Part shown: piece after piece, positions 17,607-26,772 of the stretch
How the letters are laid out: each line of letters opens with the position of its first letter
How positions within the stretch are numbered: the stretch's first letter is position 1
DNA from: SAR202 cluster bacterium
GTDB taxonomy: Bacteria > Chloroflexota > Dehalococcoidia > Lucifugimonadales > Lucifugimonadaceae
Length of the DNA: 59,102 nt
Assembly: GCA_016872495.1 (NCBI GenBank)
Contig: VGZT01000010.1
Location: 1 to 59,102, forward strand
Direction: 5' to 3'
Translations under genes and position numbers: made by a program
Notes under the pieces: generated by a model
Told to the model about the DNA's origin: nothing
What the model saw: the letters and a program-made list of their open reading frames with translations, nothing else
Database searches by the model: none

Positions 17607-18716
17607 ATGAAGATCACCGACATCACAGTCACTCCGCTCAAGACTGGCAAGGGCCTGCTTCGTATCCAGACGGACTCTGGAGTCGAGGGCTGGGCAGAGG
17701 CGCCGGGTCGCAATCGCGTCGTCCCGGGCCGAAACAACTCGGTCTTCGATGCCTACCTGCAGAGCATCATCAAACCGGCGTTGATTGGCGAGGACCCGCG
17801 CCAGGTCGATCGCCACTGGGAGATGCTGGCCCTCGGCAAGGACGACAGGTCGTTCAAGTTGCCGGCCGGAGTCGTTGGCGTGATCGACGTCGCGCTCTGG
17901 GACCTCCTGGGCAAGGAAGCGGGCATGCCGGTCTACACGCTGATGGGAGGCGCCGCCCGCACCACCATTCCCCTGTACTGGTCGACCGGGTCCGGCTGGA
18001 AGATGCAGCCCAAGGAGATGCTCGCTCTCGTGAAAAAGGGCTGGGAGATGGGTTTCCGGGCCTTCAAGATCCGCATGGACTGGAGGGGTTGGCGGCAGGA
18101 CGCGGACCCCGACAAGGACTACGCCATCTTCAAGCTGGTCAGGGAGTTCCTGCCACCTGAGATCTATCTCGGGTTCGACGCCAACAACGGCTACTCGGTT
18201 TCCACTGCGATTCAGCAGGGACGTAAGTTCGAGGCGCTCGGGATCGATCATTTCGAGGAGCCGATCCCGCACTACGACCTTCCGGGATTGAAACAGGTGT
18301 CGGACGCGCTCGACGTGGCTGTCTCGGCTGGCGAGCAGGACGCTTTCAGATGGTGGTTCCAGCACCTGGTGCTGCTCGGCAACCCCGACATCCTGCAGCC
18401 CGACATATTGAACGCGGGCGGTCCTTCGGAGGTCAAGCGCATTTACGGCATGGCGGAAACGCTCAACAAGCCAGTCATGCCGCACAGCCCCCAGGCCGGC
18501 ATCAACAGCATGGCGTCGCTGCACGTGTACGCGACGGTGCAGAACGGGACGCGGCCCCACGAGTTCTCGACCGAATTCTCAGGACCACTCGACGACGTCC
18601 ATGCGTTGTACGGCGATGTCGTCATCCCGCAGCAGGGCAACATGGTCCTGAGTGACCGGCCGGGCCTCGGGATCGAGCTCAATGAAAAGGCGGTCGCAAA
18701 GCTAACGGTGAAGTAG
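17607..18716 (+). CDS. Mandelate racemase/muconate lactonizing enzyme family protein
   Basis: Second enolase-superfamily enzyme, 369 residues, starting MKITDITVTPLKTGKGLLRI. Catalytic pattern: K154-x-R156 (FKIRMDW), metal ligands D191 (FDANNGY), E217 (FEEP) and E243 (AGEQ), then H293 in MPHSPQAG. This is closest to rhamnonate/galactarate-type acid-sugar dehydratases. All ligands are intact, so it should be active. It stands alone between a methyltransferase and a broken DHFR-like gene; the substrate is unknown. Confidence 0.88.
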   Translation: MKITDITVTPLKTGKGLLRIQTDSGVEGWAEAPGRNRVVPGRNNSVFDAYLQSIIKPALIGEDPRQVDRHWEMLALGKDDRSFKLPAGVVGVIDVALWDLLGKEAGMPVYTLMGGAARTTIPLYWSTGSGWKMQPKEMLALVKKGWEMGFRAFKIRMDWRGWRQDADPDKDYAIFKLVREFLPPEIYLGFDANNGYSVSTAIQQGRKFEALGIDHFEEPIPHYDLPGLKQVSDALDVAVSAGEQDAFRWWFQHLVLLGNPDILQPDILNAGGPSEVKRIYGMAETLNKPVMPHSPQAGINSMASLHVYATVQNGTRPHEFSTEFSGPLDDVHALYGDVVIPQQGNMVLSDRPGLGIELNEKAVAKLTVK

Positions 18717-19153
18717 ATTTCCAATCTCCCGGGCGGGACCACGGGAGTACTGATGCCAGAAATGAATCGAACGCAGTAAAACCCGTGGAAGCTCGAGAGG
18801 CCGCCGGGGTCCTCCGAGTGCACGCGGCACCTCGAAATGGCCGGCACGGTTGAAAGCACCGTCCTCCACTACGACATCCACTGTGTCGACGACCTGCACG
18901 CAATGCTCAAGAAGGCGGAAGACCGGGTGGAACCGGGCGGCGCCGGCGAACAGAGCCGGCCAGGGAAAGCACCGTCAAGGCGTGGGGCCGCTCCGCTGAC
19001 AACCCGATCGGCGGCTGATGCGGACTGAAAAAGGCCCTGCGCGGGCGGTTCGGCATGTACCTCCCGCCGCTCATGGAGGCGCTTGGCTGTTGCGAGCTCG
19101 AACACGACGCCAGGAGCAACCGCATGCGCACCCGTTTTGCACGCACGCCGACC
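18717..19153. other. Relic-rich gap with unidentified coding-like fragments
   Basis: Plus-strand fragments such as AGTVESTVLHYDIHCVDDLH (from about 18841) and FGMYLPPLMEALGCCELEHD (from about 19050) have coding-like composition, but each is interrupted by stops in its frame and neither could be named. They look like decayed gene pieces leading into the DHFR-like remnant. Confidence 0.35.
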
Positions 19154-19639
19154 CGGGTGTTCCTGGTACATCGCCGACGTCGACCACTCGCTGGATTAGC
19201 TCAAGGCGCTTGCGATGGAAGGCGAGGACTACGGTTACGCCGCCTTCTTCGAAACGGTCGACACGCTGGTGACCGGATGCGGGACCTACGACAAGGTGCT
19301 CACCTTAGGCGGCTGGCCACACGGCCCCAAACACTGCATCGTAATGAAACAACGCGCCGCGACCGCGATTTCGAACGAAGAGTTCTACTCGGGGAATCCC
19401 TCGAACCTGGTCAAGCAGCTCACGCGAGGGAGCAAAACGCATCAACGTCGACGGCGGTGTGGTGATCCGTGAATTCCTTAGCCAGGGCCTGATCGACGAC
19501 TTGACGCTCTCGATAATCCCGGTCGTGCCCGGCGACGGCATTTGCCTCTTAGATCGAGGACTGCCAGAAAGCAGGCTGGCGCTTGAAGACGTCGCCTCAT
19601 TCAAATCGGGGCTCGTCCAGCTGCCCTACCGGGCAGACA
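19154..19639 (+). pseudogene. Broken dihydrofolate reductase/RibD C-terminal-domain-like gene
   Basis: Homology runs through two frames with at least three lesions. RVFL-YIADVDHSLD lacks the usual SLDGYI segment. An in-frame TAG at about 19197 replaces the expected Trp (SLD-stop-LKALAMEGEDYGY). The frame then gives FFETVDTLVTGCGTYDKV and SNLVKQL. Near 19430 a frameshift is needed to read EGAKRINVDGGVVIREFLSQ and LIDDLTLSIIPVVPGDG. Intact relatives are about 180-residue NADPH-dependent reductases. The 3' end is lost near the convergent cytochrome gene. Confidence 0.75.
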
Positions 19640-19667
19640 TGCTTTTGACGAGCGTCCCGCATCCGCG

Positions 19668-20240
19668 TCACGGCAACGGATCGCTGCGACTCACCTCCGC
19701 CTGGTACCGTCGCTCCTCCGCGCCCCAGAACGACTTCAAGAAAGCGATGACCGCGCGTATTTCCTGGTCTGAAAGCTGCTCTCCAAATCCGGGCATCCTG
19801 GAGGCCAGCCCGGGGCCGGCGTAGCCCTGACCCCCGTGCTTCACGATGTTAAACAGCTGGCCGTCGCCATGGTGCCACGTATGTCCGGAGTTGTCGTGCG
19901 GCGGCGACTTGAACGAACCGTCGGCGTTCCTGGTTCGCCAGTTGGGGTCCCCTTCGCCGCGCGCTCCGTGGCACGACGCGCAGCTGGCCTGGTAGATCTC
20001 CTCTCCTCGCCTCACCTGCTCGGGCCCGGGTGCCTGTCCGCGCGATCCTCCCGAACCCAGGAGCAGCACGGCAACGGCGACCACTACCGCGATCACCGCC
20101 AGTGCGGCGGCACCCACGACGATCCAGCCTGCCGTCCCCAACCCGGCCTTGCGGCCTGGCGGACGGCGGGCGTTATGCGAAGCCCTGTGGAGGTCAGCCA
20201 AGAGGTCGAGTTTCCGATACACCCCGGACCGAAGGGACAC
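19668..20240 (-). CDS. Membrane-anchored mono-heme cytochrome c
   Basis: A 190-residue protein with one N-terminal TM segment (WIVVGAAALAVIAVVVAVAV), then a class I cytochrome c domain with a CASCH heme-binding motif and MPGF supplying the likely distal Met. It starts 44 bp after the haloperoxidase gene on the same strand and probably shares its transcript. It would act outside the membrane as an electron carrier for the redox proteins upstream. Its 3' end overlaps the decayed reductase remnant on the other strand. Confidence 0.88.
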   Translation of the reverse strand: MSLRSGVYRKLDLLADLHRASHNARRPPGRKAGLGTAGWIVVGAAALAVIAVVVAVAVLLLGSGGSRGQAPGPEQVRRGEEIYQASCASCHGARGEGDPNWRTRNADGSFKSPPHDNSGHTWHHGDGQLFNIVKHGGQGYAGPGLASRMPGFGEQLSDQEIRAVIAFLKSFWGAEERRYQAEVSRSDPLP

Positions 20241-20284
20241 ACATGGTCACGATGTCATTGTGCCCTTAACACTTGGCGTCGAAG

Positions 20285-21601
20285 TCACTTCGCCAGCTCA
20301 AGGGCCATTACCGCTTCACCTATGCGTGTGCCCTGCTTGATCCCAACTTCGATGGCCGGGCGGAAGTGGATGCCTCCGTAGAGCCTCGAGATTGCGGCCT
20401 CATCGGCCATAGCCCCGAACGACTGGAAAGAGCGTGGCTGCCGGCCCGCGCCCTCGTGTACCCGATCGACGAATGGGCCGTCACCGAGCATGGACGACAT
20501 CACCACGGCCGCGGCCGCGGTTTGTACCGAGTGGCCCGAGGTGTATTCAGGAAATGGCGGGGTATTCAGGGGCGGTATCCAATCGGGGTCGAAACGGGCT
20601 TGGATCACGGTGACCGGCCTCACCAGGTTATAGAAATATTTCGTGTCCCAGCACGAGATGAATGCATCGGCCACAGCCATGCCAGTGCGAGCGTACGCCT
20701 CGGCTGCGAAATCGAGTCGCTTCTCCCGCTCCGCCAGGAGCTGGGTGAGCAACGCCAGCGAGTGGCCCGGTGGCGTACCGGTCCTGAGCGGATCGTCCGA
20801 CCAGTGCTGGGCTATCTCGCGCTCTGCCGCGCTGACATTCTGGACGGCGAGGTAGACCTCCAGAGACTCGGCGAGGAATTTTGACCCTGGCGCTTCCGAG
20901 TATGCCGTTGGCGGCCCCGGGCGGTACTGCGAGACACCCCGGATCGCGAACGGGCGAAGTCGTCCCCAGCAGGGCTCCATGGGTTCGGCATAGCCAGGGG
21001 GCGTTGGGATCCACGCTGCCAGCCCTGACGGCGGCTTGTACTGGCACCCCTGCAGCGACTCGTAGCCGTCGCTCAGGGCCCATCTGAGCACCGCAAGGCC
21101 CACGTCGCGTCCGTAGGCCTCCGATTGCCGCAGCACCGTCGCACTCACTGCAGTGCGCGCAGCATCCGATTGGGCGTCATTCAGGGCAGCGATCGCCAGG
21201 TAAGAGTTTTCGCGCCGGTAGAAGGCAGGCATGACGGTGGCTAGCGCGGAATTCGCCACCGCCGGCCAGTAGTACGTCTCGCCGGCCCGGGGTTGCGGGA
21301 TGACGAGCTCACCGTTTACCAGGCCGGCAAGGGAGCGGTTCTCAGGCATTCCCGGGGCCACACTTTCGTACAGCGTCACCCCCAGGTAACCATAGATCCT
21401 TGAAGCTACGGGAGCCGAAAGGCCCTCCGACCTGGTAAGGCGATACGCCAGCCGGTACCACTCGAAGGCGACATCCGCCTTGAATTCCGATGCCCTCCGG
21501 GCGCCGGAACCGCAGGAGACAAGCAGCAATCCTGCGATAAGGGCGAGGACCAGGGCGCTTCCAGAAACGAAATGATTGCGCGGCCGTTTCAGGGCATTCA
21601 C
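20285..21601 (-). CDS. Vanadium-dependent haloperoxidase-family (PAP2-type) lipoprotein
   Basis: 438 residues with a lipobox-like signal (LLLVSC). The vanadate/phosphate pocket of the haloperoxidase/PAP2 superfamily is complete: K321 and R328 in KYFYNLVRP, S355-G356-H357 in EYTSGHS, and R406 with H412 in SRLYGGIHF. The spacings 321-328 and 406-412 equal those of chloroperoxidase. It could oxidise halides with peroxide or act as an acid phosphatase; the sequence alone cannot decide. Its ATG overlaps the stop of the beta-propeller gene, so the two are translationally coupled. Confidence 0.88.
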   Translation of the reverse strand: MNALKRPRNHFVSGSALVLALIAGLLLVSCGSGARRASEFKADVAFEWYRLAYRLTRSEGLSAPVASRIYGYLGVTLYESVAPGMPENRSLAGLVNGELVIPQPRAGETYYWPAVANSALATVMPAFYRRENSYLAIAALNDAQSDAARTAVSATVLRQSEAYGRDVGLAVLRWALSDGYESLQGCQYKPPSGLAAWIPTPPGYAEPMEPCWGRLRPFAIRGVSQYRPGPPTAYSEAPGSKFLAESLEVYLAVQNVSAAEREIAQHWSDDPLRTGTPPGHSLALLTQLLAEREKRLDFAAEAYARTGMAVADAFISCWDTKYFYNLVRPVTVIQARFDPDWIPPLNTPPFPEYTSGHSVQTAAAAVVMSSMLGDGPFVDRVHEGAGRQPRSFQSFGAMADEAAISRLYGGIHFRPAIEVGIKQGTRIGEAVMALELAK

Positions 21602-23436
21602 ATCATCGATTCTCCGCCGGTAGCCAGGGAGACGCTGCTCAGCGAACGCGACCCTGAGTTGGCGACGACCAGGGTGTCGCCCTGGATCGCGAGTCCCGAC
21701 GGCCGATCACCGGTCCGGACGACTGCGAGTCGCACGCCGTCCAGCGTCAGCTTCATCACCGTGTCGTCGTCCAGGTTGGCCACCCAGATGTGGCCGGCAC
21801 CGTGGTAGTCCGAGAAGATGATCGCCGACGGCGAGTCCCCGACCCGGTAGGTGCCGATGACTTTGCCTTCGCTCGAGAGGCGCGTGACCGAAGCATCGCC
21901 GGCGTTCGCCACCCAGACGTAGCCGTGCTCGAGCGTCAGAGCGACCGGCCACTTACCTGTCGCATATCGCCCCACCACCCGGCCGTCGCGGTCGATCTTC
22001 GCCACCACGTTCTCAGTGGTCAGTGCCACCCAGAGGCTGGTGCCATCGAACAAGAGAGCGCTTGGACGATCTCCGATCTTCAGGGTAGCTGCGATCACCC
22101 CGTCGCCGGCCACCTTGCTCAGTGTGCCATCGCCGGCGTTGGCCACCCATGCGAACTGACCGTCGAACGCGATGGCACGTGGACTGTTGCCGACAGCGAT
22201 GGTACCTACCGCGGTCGACCCCGGCGTGACTCGGCTAACCGAGGCGTCGCCTTCGCCAACGACCCACACCTCGTTTTTCACCCGTGCCACCGCCACCGGG
22301 TGCCGGCCGACCGGGTAGGCGTTGATCAGTCCAACGGATCCGACATGGTCGAGAGTCCCCTGCTCCCGGTTTGCAATCCAGAGCTCGTTGTCGATCGCAG
22401 CCAGTCCAGGCAGTGGCTCGTCGGGGGCGAACGTAATCGCCGTCGGAGGCCAGTCGGGCAGGGCCGGCATGGCCGCCTGAACGGGACCCACGCGATACAA
22501 CCTGGCGGCGACCGAATCGGCGATCCACACGTGTGTGCCGTCAAACGCCATGGCCCACGGGCCGGAGCCAATGTGTAGCCCGCCAACGAGCGTCCCGTCC
22601 AGCGACAGCTTGGAGACCGCCTTGTCGTCGAAGCTGACGACCCAGATATGAGTGCCGTCGAACAGGAGTTGCCGGGGCCCCCGTGGCACCGGGTACTTGG
22701 CGATGACGTTGCCGCTGCGATCAAGCTTGGCAACCGCGTCGTCATCAACGAGGGCCACCCACAGGTTGGTGCCGTCAAATGCCAGCGAGACCGGGTCGTA
22801 CCCGGCATTCATGGTCAGACCGATCTTGCCGTCGAGCGAAAAGCGCTGGATCGTGTCCTCGAAGTAGTTTGCGACCCATAGATCGACACCGTCGAACTGC
22901 ATCGCGAACGTTCCGGGCATGTGGCCCTGGCCCACCGGGTACTCGGCAACCGTCTCGCCGGTTGTCCGCGACAGCTTGCTCACGTGATCAGACATACCGT
23001 TGGCGACCCACAGGTCGCCCCCGTTCACGAACATTCCGCCGGGTGAGTGGCCGGTCGGGTACTTGCCGACCAGCGTCCCGTTCCGGGTCAACTTCGTCAG
23101 GTTGTGCTGGCTGAACGACGCCACCCACATGTTGTCGCCGTCGAACTTCATCGCGATCGGCTCCGGCTCGACCTCGTAGAAACCGAGCCGGGCGCCGAAC
23201 TGGCTGTACTTCGTTACGACGCCGTCGTCGTAATGCGCCGCCCAGATGTTCTGGCCATCGAACTCAAGCGCGATCGCAGGGAACGGCATCGAGAATTTGT
23301 CGACCTTGAAAGCGACGGGGGGGCGTGTTGGCGTCGGGACCGCCGTGGGATCGACCTTCGTCCGGGAAGTGCACGCGGTAATCGCGGCGACCGCCACCAG
23401 GATCCCAGCAACCGTAAGTACTCGCCGTACCGACAA
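21598..23436 (-). CDS. 14-repeat beta-propeller lipoprotein (Vgb/NHL/YVTN-like)
   Basis: 612 residues with a signal ending ITACTS (lipobox) followed by a short Thr/Pro spacer. I count fourteen repeats of about 39-48 residues, each carrying LWVAN-type, KL/G and P-x-A-FDG elements, which suggests two seven-bladed propellers in tandem. Relatives include virginiamycin lyase-like and YVTN surface proteins, but no lyase residues are evident. It is first in an operon with the haloperoxidase-like lipoprotein and cytochrome c, so it may be a scaffold or a substrate-binding partner for that enzyme. Confidence 0.85.
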   Translation of the reverse strand: MSVRRVLTVAGILVAVAAITACTSRTKVDPTAVPTPTRPPVAFKVDKFSMPFPAIALEFDGQNIWAAHYDDGVVTKYSQFGARLGFYEVEPEPIAMKFDGDNMWVASFSQHNLTKLTRNGTLVGKYPTGHSPGGMFVNGGDLWVANGMSDHVSKLSRTTGETVAEYPVGQGHMPGTFAMQFDGVDLWVANYFEDTIQRFSLDGKIGLTMNAGYDPVSLAFDGTNLWVALVDDDAVAKLDRSGNVIAKYPVPRGPRQLLFDGTHIWVVSFDDKAVSKLSLDGTLVGGLHIGSGPWAMAFDGTHVWIADSVAARLYRVGPVQAAMPALPDWPPTAITFAPDEPLPGLAAIDNELWIANREQGTLDHVGSVGLINAYPVGRHPVAVARVKNEVWVVGEGDASVSRVTPGSTAVGTIAVGNSPRAIAFDGQFAWVANAGDGTLSKVAGDGVIAATLKIGDRPSALLFDGTSLWVALTTENVVAKIDRDGRVVGRYATGKWPVALTLEHGYVWVANAGDASVTRLSSEGKVIGTYRVGDSPSAIIFSDYHGAGHIWVANLDDDTVMKLTLDGVRLAVVRTGDRPSGLAIQGDTLVVANSGSRSLSSVSLATGGESMM

Positions 23437-23542
23437 TAGTTTGACTCCAGGCTAACTGGCCAGAAAGAGCATTTTATATCTACGTGGCACGAGGCGGTTG
23501 CGGTTCAAGCGCGCCGCGACCGGCGCATGTCAGTCATTCCGA

Positions 23543-24052
23543 TCAGGGCCCGGCCGGTGGCGGGCCGGATGTTGTGGGATTCCATTCTTCGAGGTCTGCC
23601 GCTACCCGGATCGCGTTCACCCACTTGACGCTGTGGTGAGACGGCCTCCCCGGCACGATCAGCCGGCACGGGCCGCCGCGTAGTCGCTCCAGGGTTGCGC
23701 CGTTCAGCCTGACCGCCAGGATCGGGCGCAAGGCTGCGCCCTCGCCTGTCGTCGGGCATATCGTGTAGTCGCCTGACGCGAAGACCACGTACCGCGCAGC
23801 AGACCAGGTGCCGGTCATCTCGAGGAGGCTCGCGACGGAAGGGCCTTTCCAGCGCTGATCTCTTGCGACCCAGCTCTCTTCGCATTCGAAGTCGGCAGTG
23901 CGCGACGTGTGCGGCGGCTTGTCCAGAGCGCGCGCGCCCGGTACGAGTGAACGCTCCACCAGTCCCGTAAGGGTGAGCACCTGCCAGTCAGTCGCAGAGC
24001 CCGTTTCGTGTACTGGAAGCGATTCGAGTTGATGCGGTTTGGCCAATGCCAC
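23543..24052 (-). CDS. Oxidoreductase molybdopterin-binding domain protein
   Basis: A single sulfite-oxidase/YedY-type Moco domain (169 residues). Seen are DFECEESW with the Cys expected to bind molybdenum, RWKGPSVASLLEM, the FASGDYT strand, GGPCRLIVPGR, and VKWVNAIRV, the conserved segment at the domain end. No signal peptide and no dimerisation domain are present, so it is shorter than sulfite oxidase or MsrP. It lies 106 bp upstream of the propeller-haloperoxidase-cytochrome cluster on the same strand and may be part of the same electron-transfer module. Confidence 0.8.
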   Translation of the reverse strand: MALAKPHQLESLPVHETGSATDWQVLTLTGLVERSLVPGARALDKPPHTSRTADFECEESWVARDQRWKGPSVASLLEMTGTWSAARYVVFASGDYTICPTTGEGAALRPILAVRLNGATLERLRGGPCRLIVPGRPSHHSVKWVNAIRVAADLEEWNPTTSGPPPAGP

Positions 24053-24302
24053 GGGCCTTTCACGGGTGAATGAGACCGCTCACCGCTCAGATTATTGAGA
24101 GGGGCATGAGGAAGTCATGAAAAAGGGCAAGTTCGCCAGTACCAATGGGATGGGCCAGCTGAGCGGGGCGTAGGGAACGCGCAGCCCGTGAGCAACAAGG
24201 GCCCGGCCGAGGTTTCGCGGACGGCACACCTGCTCTCTACCACCGTCCCGCGCTACACTACTGGCTCGTCGAGATCTCAAACTAGCTACGAGAGCAATCC
24301 CC

Positions 24303-25016
24303 ATGGCACACAAGGTAGCCGACTCGATCCAGCGATTCATGGCCCCCGGCCCAAAGCCAAACGGCCTGCAGGCGGCCGAGGACGGGCTCTGGATAATCGA
24401 CCAGGGTGATCACCACGTTTACAAGGTCGACTGGAACACCGGGGAGACCCTGCACGACATCCCGACCGAGACAGTGCACTCGTCCGGCATAACGCTCGGC
24501 GACGGCTATATCTGGATCGCTTCCACGTATTCCTGCGAGATCTTCCAGGTCGAGATGGAGACCGGAAAGACCGTCCAGAAGTACCCGTCGCCCGGAGCGG
24601 GCATCAATGCGACCAGGGAGCACCTGGACAAGACCGCAGGCCGCCGCTCCCAGCCTACCGGAGATCACGGGCTCGAATGGAAAGATGGCCACCTTTACGT
24701 GGCGTCGCCCCCTTCGCAGTTCGTGCATGTCATGGACGTGCGGCGCTGGAAGGAAGTCCACCGGATGAAGACGCCCGGCTTCCGCGTGCATGGACTTGCC
24801 TGGGCCAAGGAAGAGGGCCAAGTCTGGATCGCCGACACCTCCTTCGGCGTGGTCAGCCGGCACCGCCTGGAGGACGGGCGATGCTACGACGCCTTCCGGG
24901 TCGAGGACCCGGTGCAGGTGCACGGTATGACGATGGGCAAGGACAATCGGCTCTGGTACGCCGACGACCGGGGCCCGATCGGTTTCCTTTCAGTCAACAT
25001 GGAGCCGGACTTCTAG
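24303..25016 (+). CDS. Beta-propeller (NHL/SMP-30-like) protein
   Basis: 237 residues with repeated WIxDxxxHxVYKVDWxTGE and WIASTYSCEIFQVEMETGK units typical of NHL or gluconolactonase-like propellers. No signal peptide is visible, so it is likely cytoplasmic. A conserved-looking H-x-LEWKDGHLYVA strand follows a Thr/Gly loop. It lies about 200 bp upstream of the GMC oxidoreductase on the same strand, so the pair may handle a lactone or similar product of that oxidase. The function is not assigned beyond the fold. Confidence 0.7.
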   Translation: MAHKVADSIQRFMAPGPKPNGLQAAEDGLWIIDQGDHHVYKVDWNTGETLHDIPTETVHSSGITLGDGYIWIASTYSCEIFQVEMETGKTVQKYPSPGAGINATREHLDKTAGRRSQPTGDHGLEWKDGHLYVASPPSQFVHVMDVRRWKEVHRMKTPGFRVHGLAWAKEEGQVWIADTSFGVVSRHRLEDGRCYDAFRVEDPVQVHGMTMGKDNRLWYADDRGPIGFLSVNMEPDF

Positions 25017-25213
25017 CCACCGCGATTTCAGGACCGCGAGCGGGGCAGGAGGTCCCTGGACGGCCTCTCCCGGCGAGCCTCCACAGGTGCTGGAGCTGAC
25101 CATGCCTGGCCATCCAGACTCCATCTGTGGATGTCATCGGACGTCTCCCCGGTGCCCGAGCGACAGCAGGGCACGCCTGTTCATGGGCCGCCGCGAGCCC
25201 TATCCTTCCGGCC

Positions 25214-26755
25214 GTGCCGACCCGTTTTGGATCGAGACATGCCTATGACGTGATTGTGGCGGGCGCTGGCTCGGCCGGTGCTGCGGTCGCCGCGCGCCTG
25301 TCGGAAGACCCAGCGCGGTCTGTGCTTCTGCTCGAAGCCGGACCAGACTTCCCGACCCTCGAATCCCTGCCCTCGGAGATCCGAAACGGGCTTGCGACCG
25401 GCGCCGATATGGCCGTCTCCGGGACGTACGACTGGAAACTGTCGGCGCGGGCTACCTCGCGCAACCCCAACATGCCGGTGCCAAGGGGGCGGATCGTCGG
25501 CGGGACGTCATCGATCAACGGCCAGGTCTGGTTATGGGGGATTCCGGAGGACTTCGAGGACTGGGCGAGGCGCGGTAACGACGAGTGGCGCTGGACGAAG
25601 GTCCTGCCCTACTTCCGAAAGGTCGAGACCGACCTCGATTTCGGCGGCGACTTCCATGGCCGTGAAGGCCCGATCCGCGTTCGACGGCACCGGCTACAAG
25701 ACCTGACGCGCGATCAGATCGCGTTCCACGAGGCATGTATCGCCTCCGGCTGGCCGGCGACGCCCGACCACAACTTGCCCGACTCCTGGGGCGTTGGACC
25801 GTTGCCGCTCAACGACGCCGACGGCCTGCGCTGGAGCACGCATGTTGGCTACCTGTTGCCGGCGCGTCACCGCATCAACCTGACGATCCGGGGTAATGCC
25901 CGTGTCACCAGGGTGCTGGTCGAAGGCAAGCGCGCGGTGGGCGTCGAGGTCTCGTCCGGCGGACAGCTGCAGCGCGTGTTTGCCGGCGAGGTCGTCCTGA
26001 GCGCAAACGCTATCTTCTCGCCCCAGCTGCTCATGCTTTCCGGCATAGGGCCCGCCGATCACCTCAGGAGCCACGGGATCCCGGTAATTGCAGACCTGCC
26101 CGGAGTCGGCGGCAACCTGCGCGACCACCCGACCGTCGCCATGCGCTGGGAGGCGGATACGGGCTACCGGGTTCCCGAGAACCCGATCGGACCGCAGAAG
26201 GTCGCACTCCGCTACACGGCCGAGGGGTCGAAGCTGCGCAACGACATGATCACGGTCATGCGATTCCGCTACGACCTGAAGCAGGCGGTGATGAGCGCCG
26301 GCCTGTACCTGGCGCTGAGTGAAGGGAGCATTCGCCTGCGGTCGGCCATCCCGTTCGAGTCTCCCCTCATCGATTACAACCTGCTCGACGACCCGTACGA
26401 CCGGCAACGGCTGCGCGACGGTGTCAGGATGCAGGCAGAGCTGGCGAGACACGCGAAGTTCGAGGGGGTCGCTGGCGACATCGTCGATCCTGCAGAGGAC
26501 ACGCTCGGGTCCGATGACGCGCTCGACGAGTGGATGCTGCGGCAGGTCAGCACCATGCAGCACATCTCGAGCACGTGCAAGCTGGGTCCTGCCAGCGACC
26601 CGTTGGCCGTAGTCGATCAGTATTGCCGGGTCCACGGAATCGAGGGGCTGCGGGTCGCGGACACCTCGGTGATGCCCGATTGTGTCCGGGCAAACACGAA
26701 TGCGACCACGATCATGATTGGCGAACGCGTGGCGGACTTCATGAAGCAGGGCTGA
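25214..26755 (+). CDS. GMC-family FAD-dependent oxidoreductase
   Basis: Glucose-methanol-choline type alcohol oxidase or dehydrogenase. FAD site DVIVAGAGSAGAAVAARLSE then LLLEAGPD, GMC signature GRIVGGTSSINGQVW, and the C-terminal catalytic His (STMQHISSTCKLG) with the second proton-handling position Asn (RANTNATTIMIGER). The GTG at 25214 gives 513 residues starting a few residues before the Rossmann strand. An upstream GTG at 25127 would add 29 residues that do not match the family. It would oxidise an alcohol or sugar with FAD; the mannonate dehydratase gene follows 17 bp later. Confidence 0.9.
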   Translation: MPTRFGSRHAYDVIVAGAGSAGAAVAARLSEDPARSVLLLEAGPDFPTLESLPSEIRNGLATGADMAVSGTYDWKLSARATSRNPNMPVPRGRIVGGTSSINGQVWLWGIPEDFEDWARRGNDEWRWTKVLPYFRKVETDLDFGGDFHGREGPIRVRRHRLQDLTRDQIAFHEACIASGWPATPDHNLPDSWGVGPLPLNDADGLRWSTHVGYLLPARHRINLTIRGNARVTRVLVEGKRAVGVEVSSGGQLQRVFAGEVVLSANAIFSPQLLMLSGIGPADHLRSHGIPVIADLPGVGGNLRDHPTVAMRWEADTGYRVPENPIGPQKVALRYTAEGSKLRNDMITVMRFRYDLKQAVMSAGLYLALSEGSIRLRSAIPFESPLIDYNLLDDPYDRQRLRDGVRMQAELARHAKFEGVAGDIVDPAEDTLGSDDALDEWMLRQVSTMQHISSTCKLGPASDPLAVVDQYCRVHGIEGLRVADTSVMPDCVRANTNATTIMIGERVADFMKQG

Positions 26756-26772
26756 GGCCCGGGGCAGGAGCG

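Noticed and set aside
17544-18560. A 338-codon minus-strand frame
   Set aside because: Antisense shadow of the enolase-superfamily gene with intact metal ligands on the plus strand.
26530-26772. N-terminal extension of the mannonate dehydratase-like protein
   Set aside because: The stretch overlaps the GMC gene in another frame; ATG 26773 has GGAG at good spacing and fits the family N-terminus.
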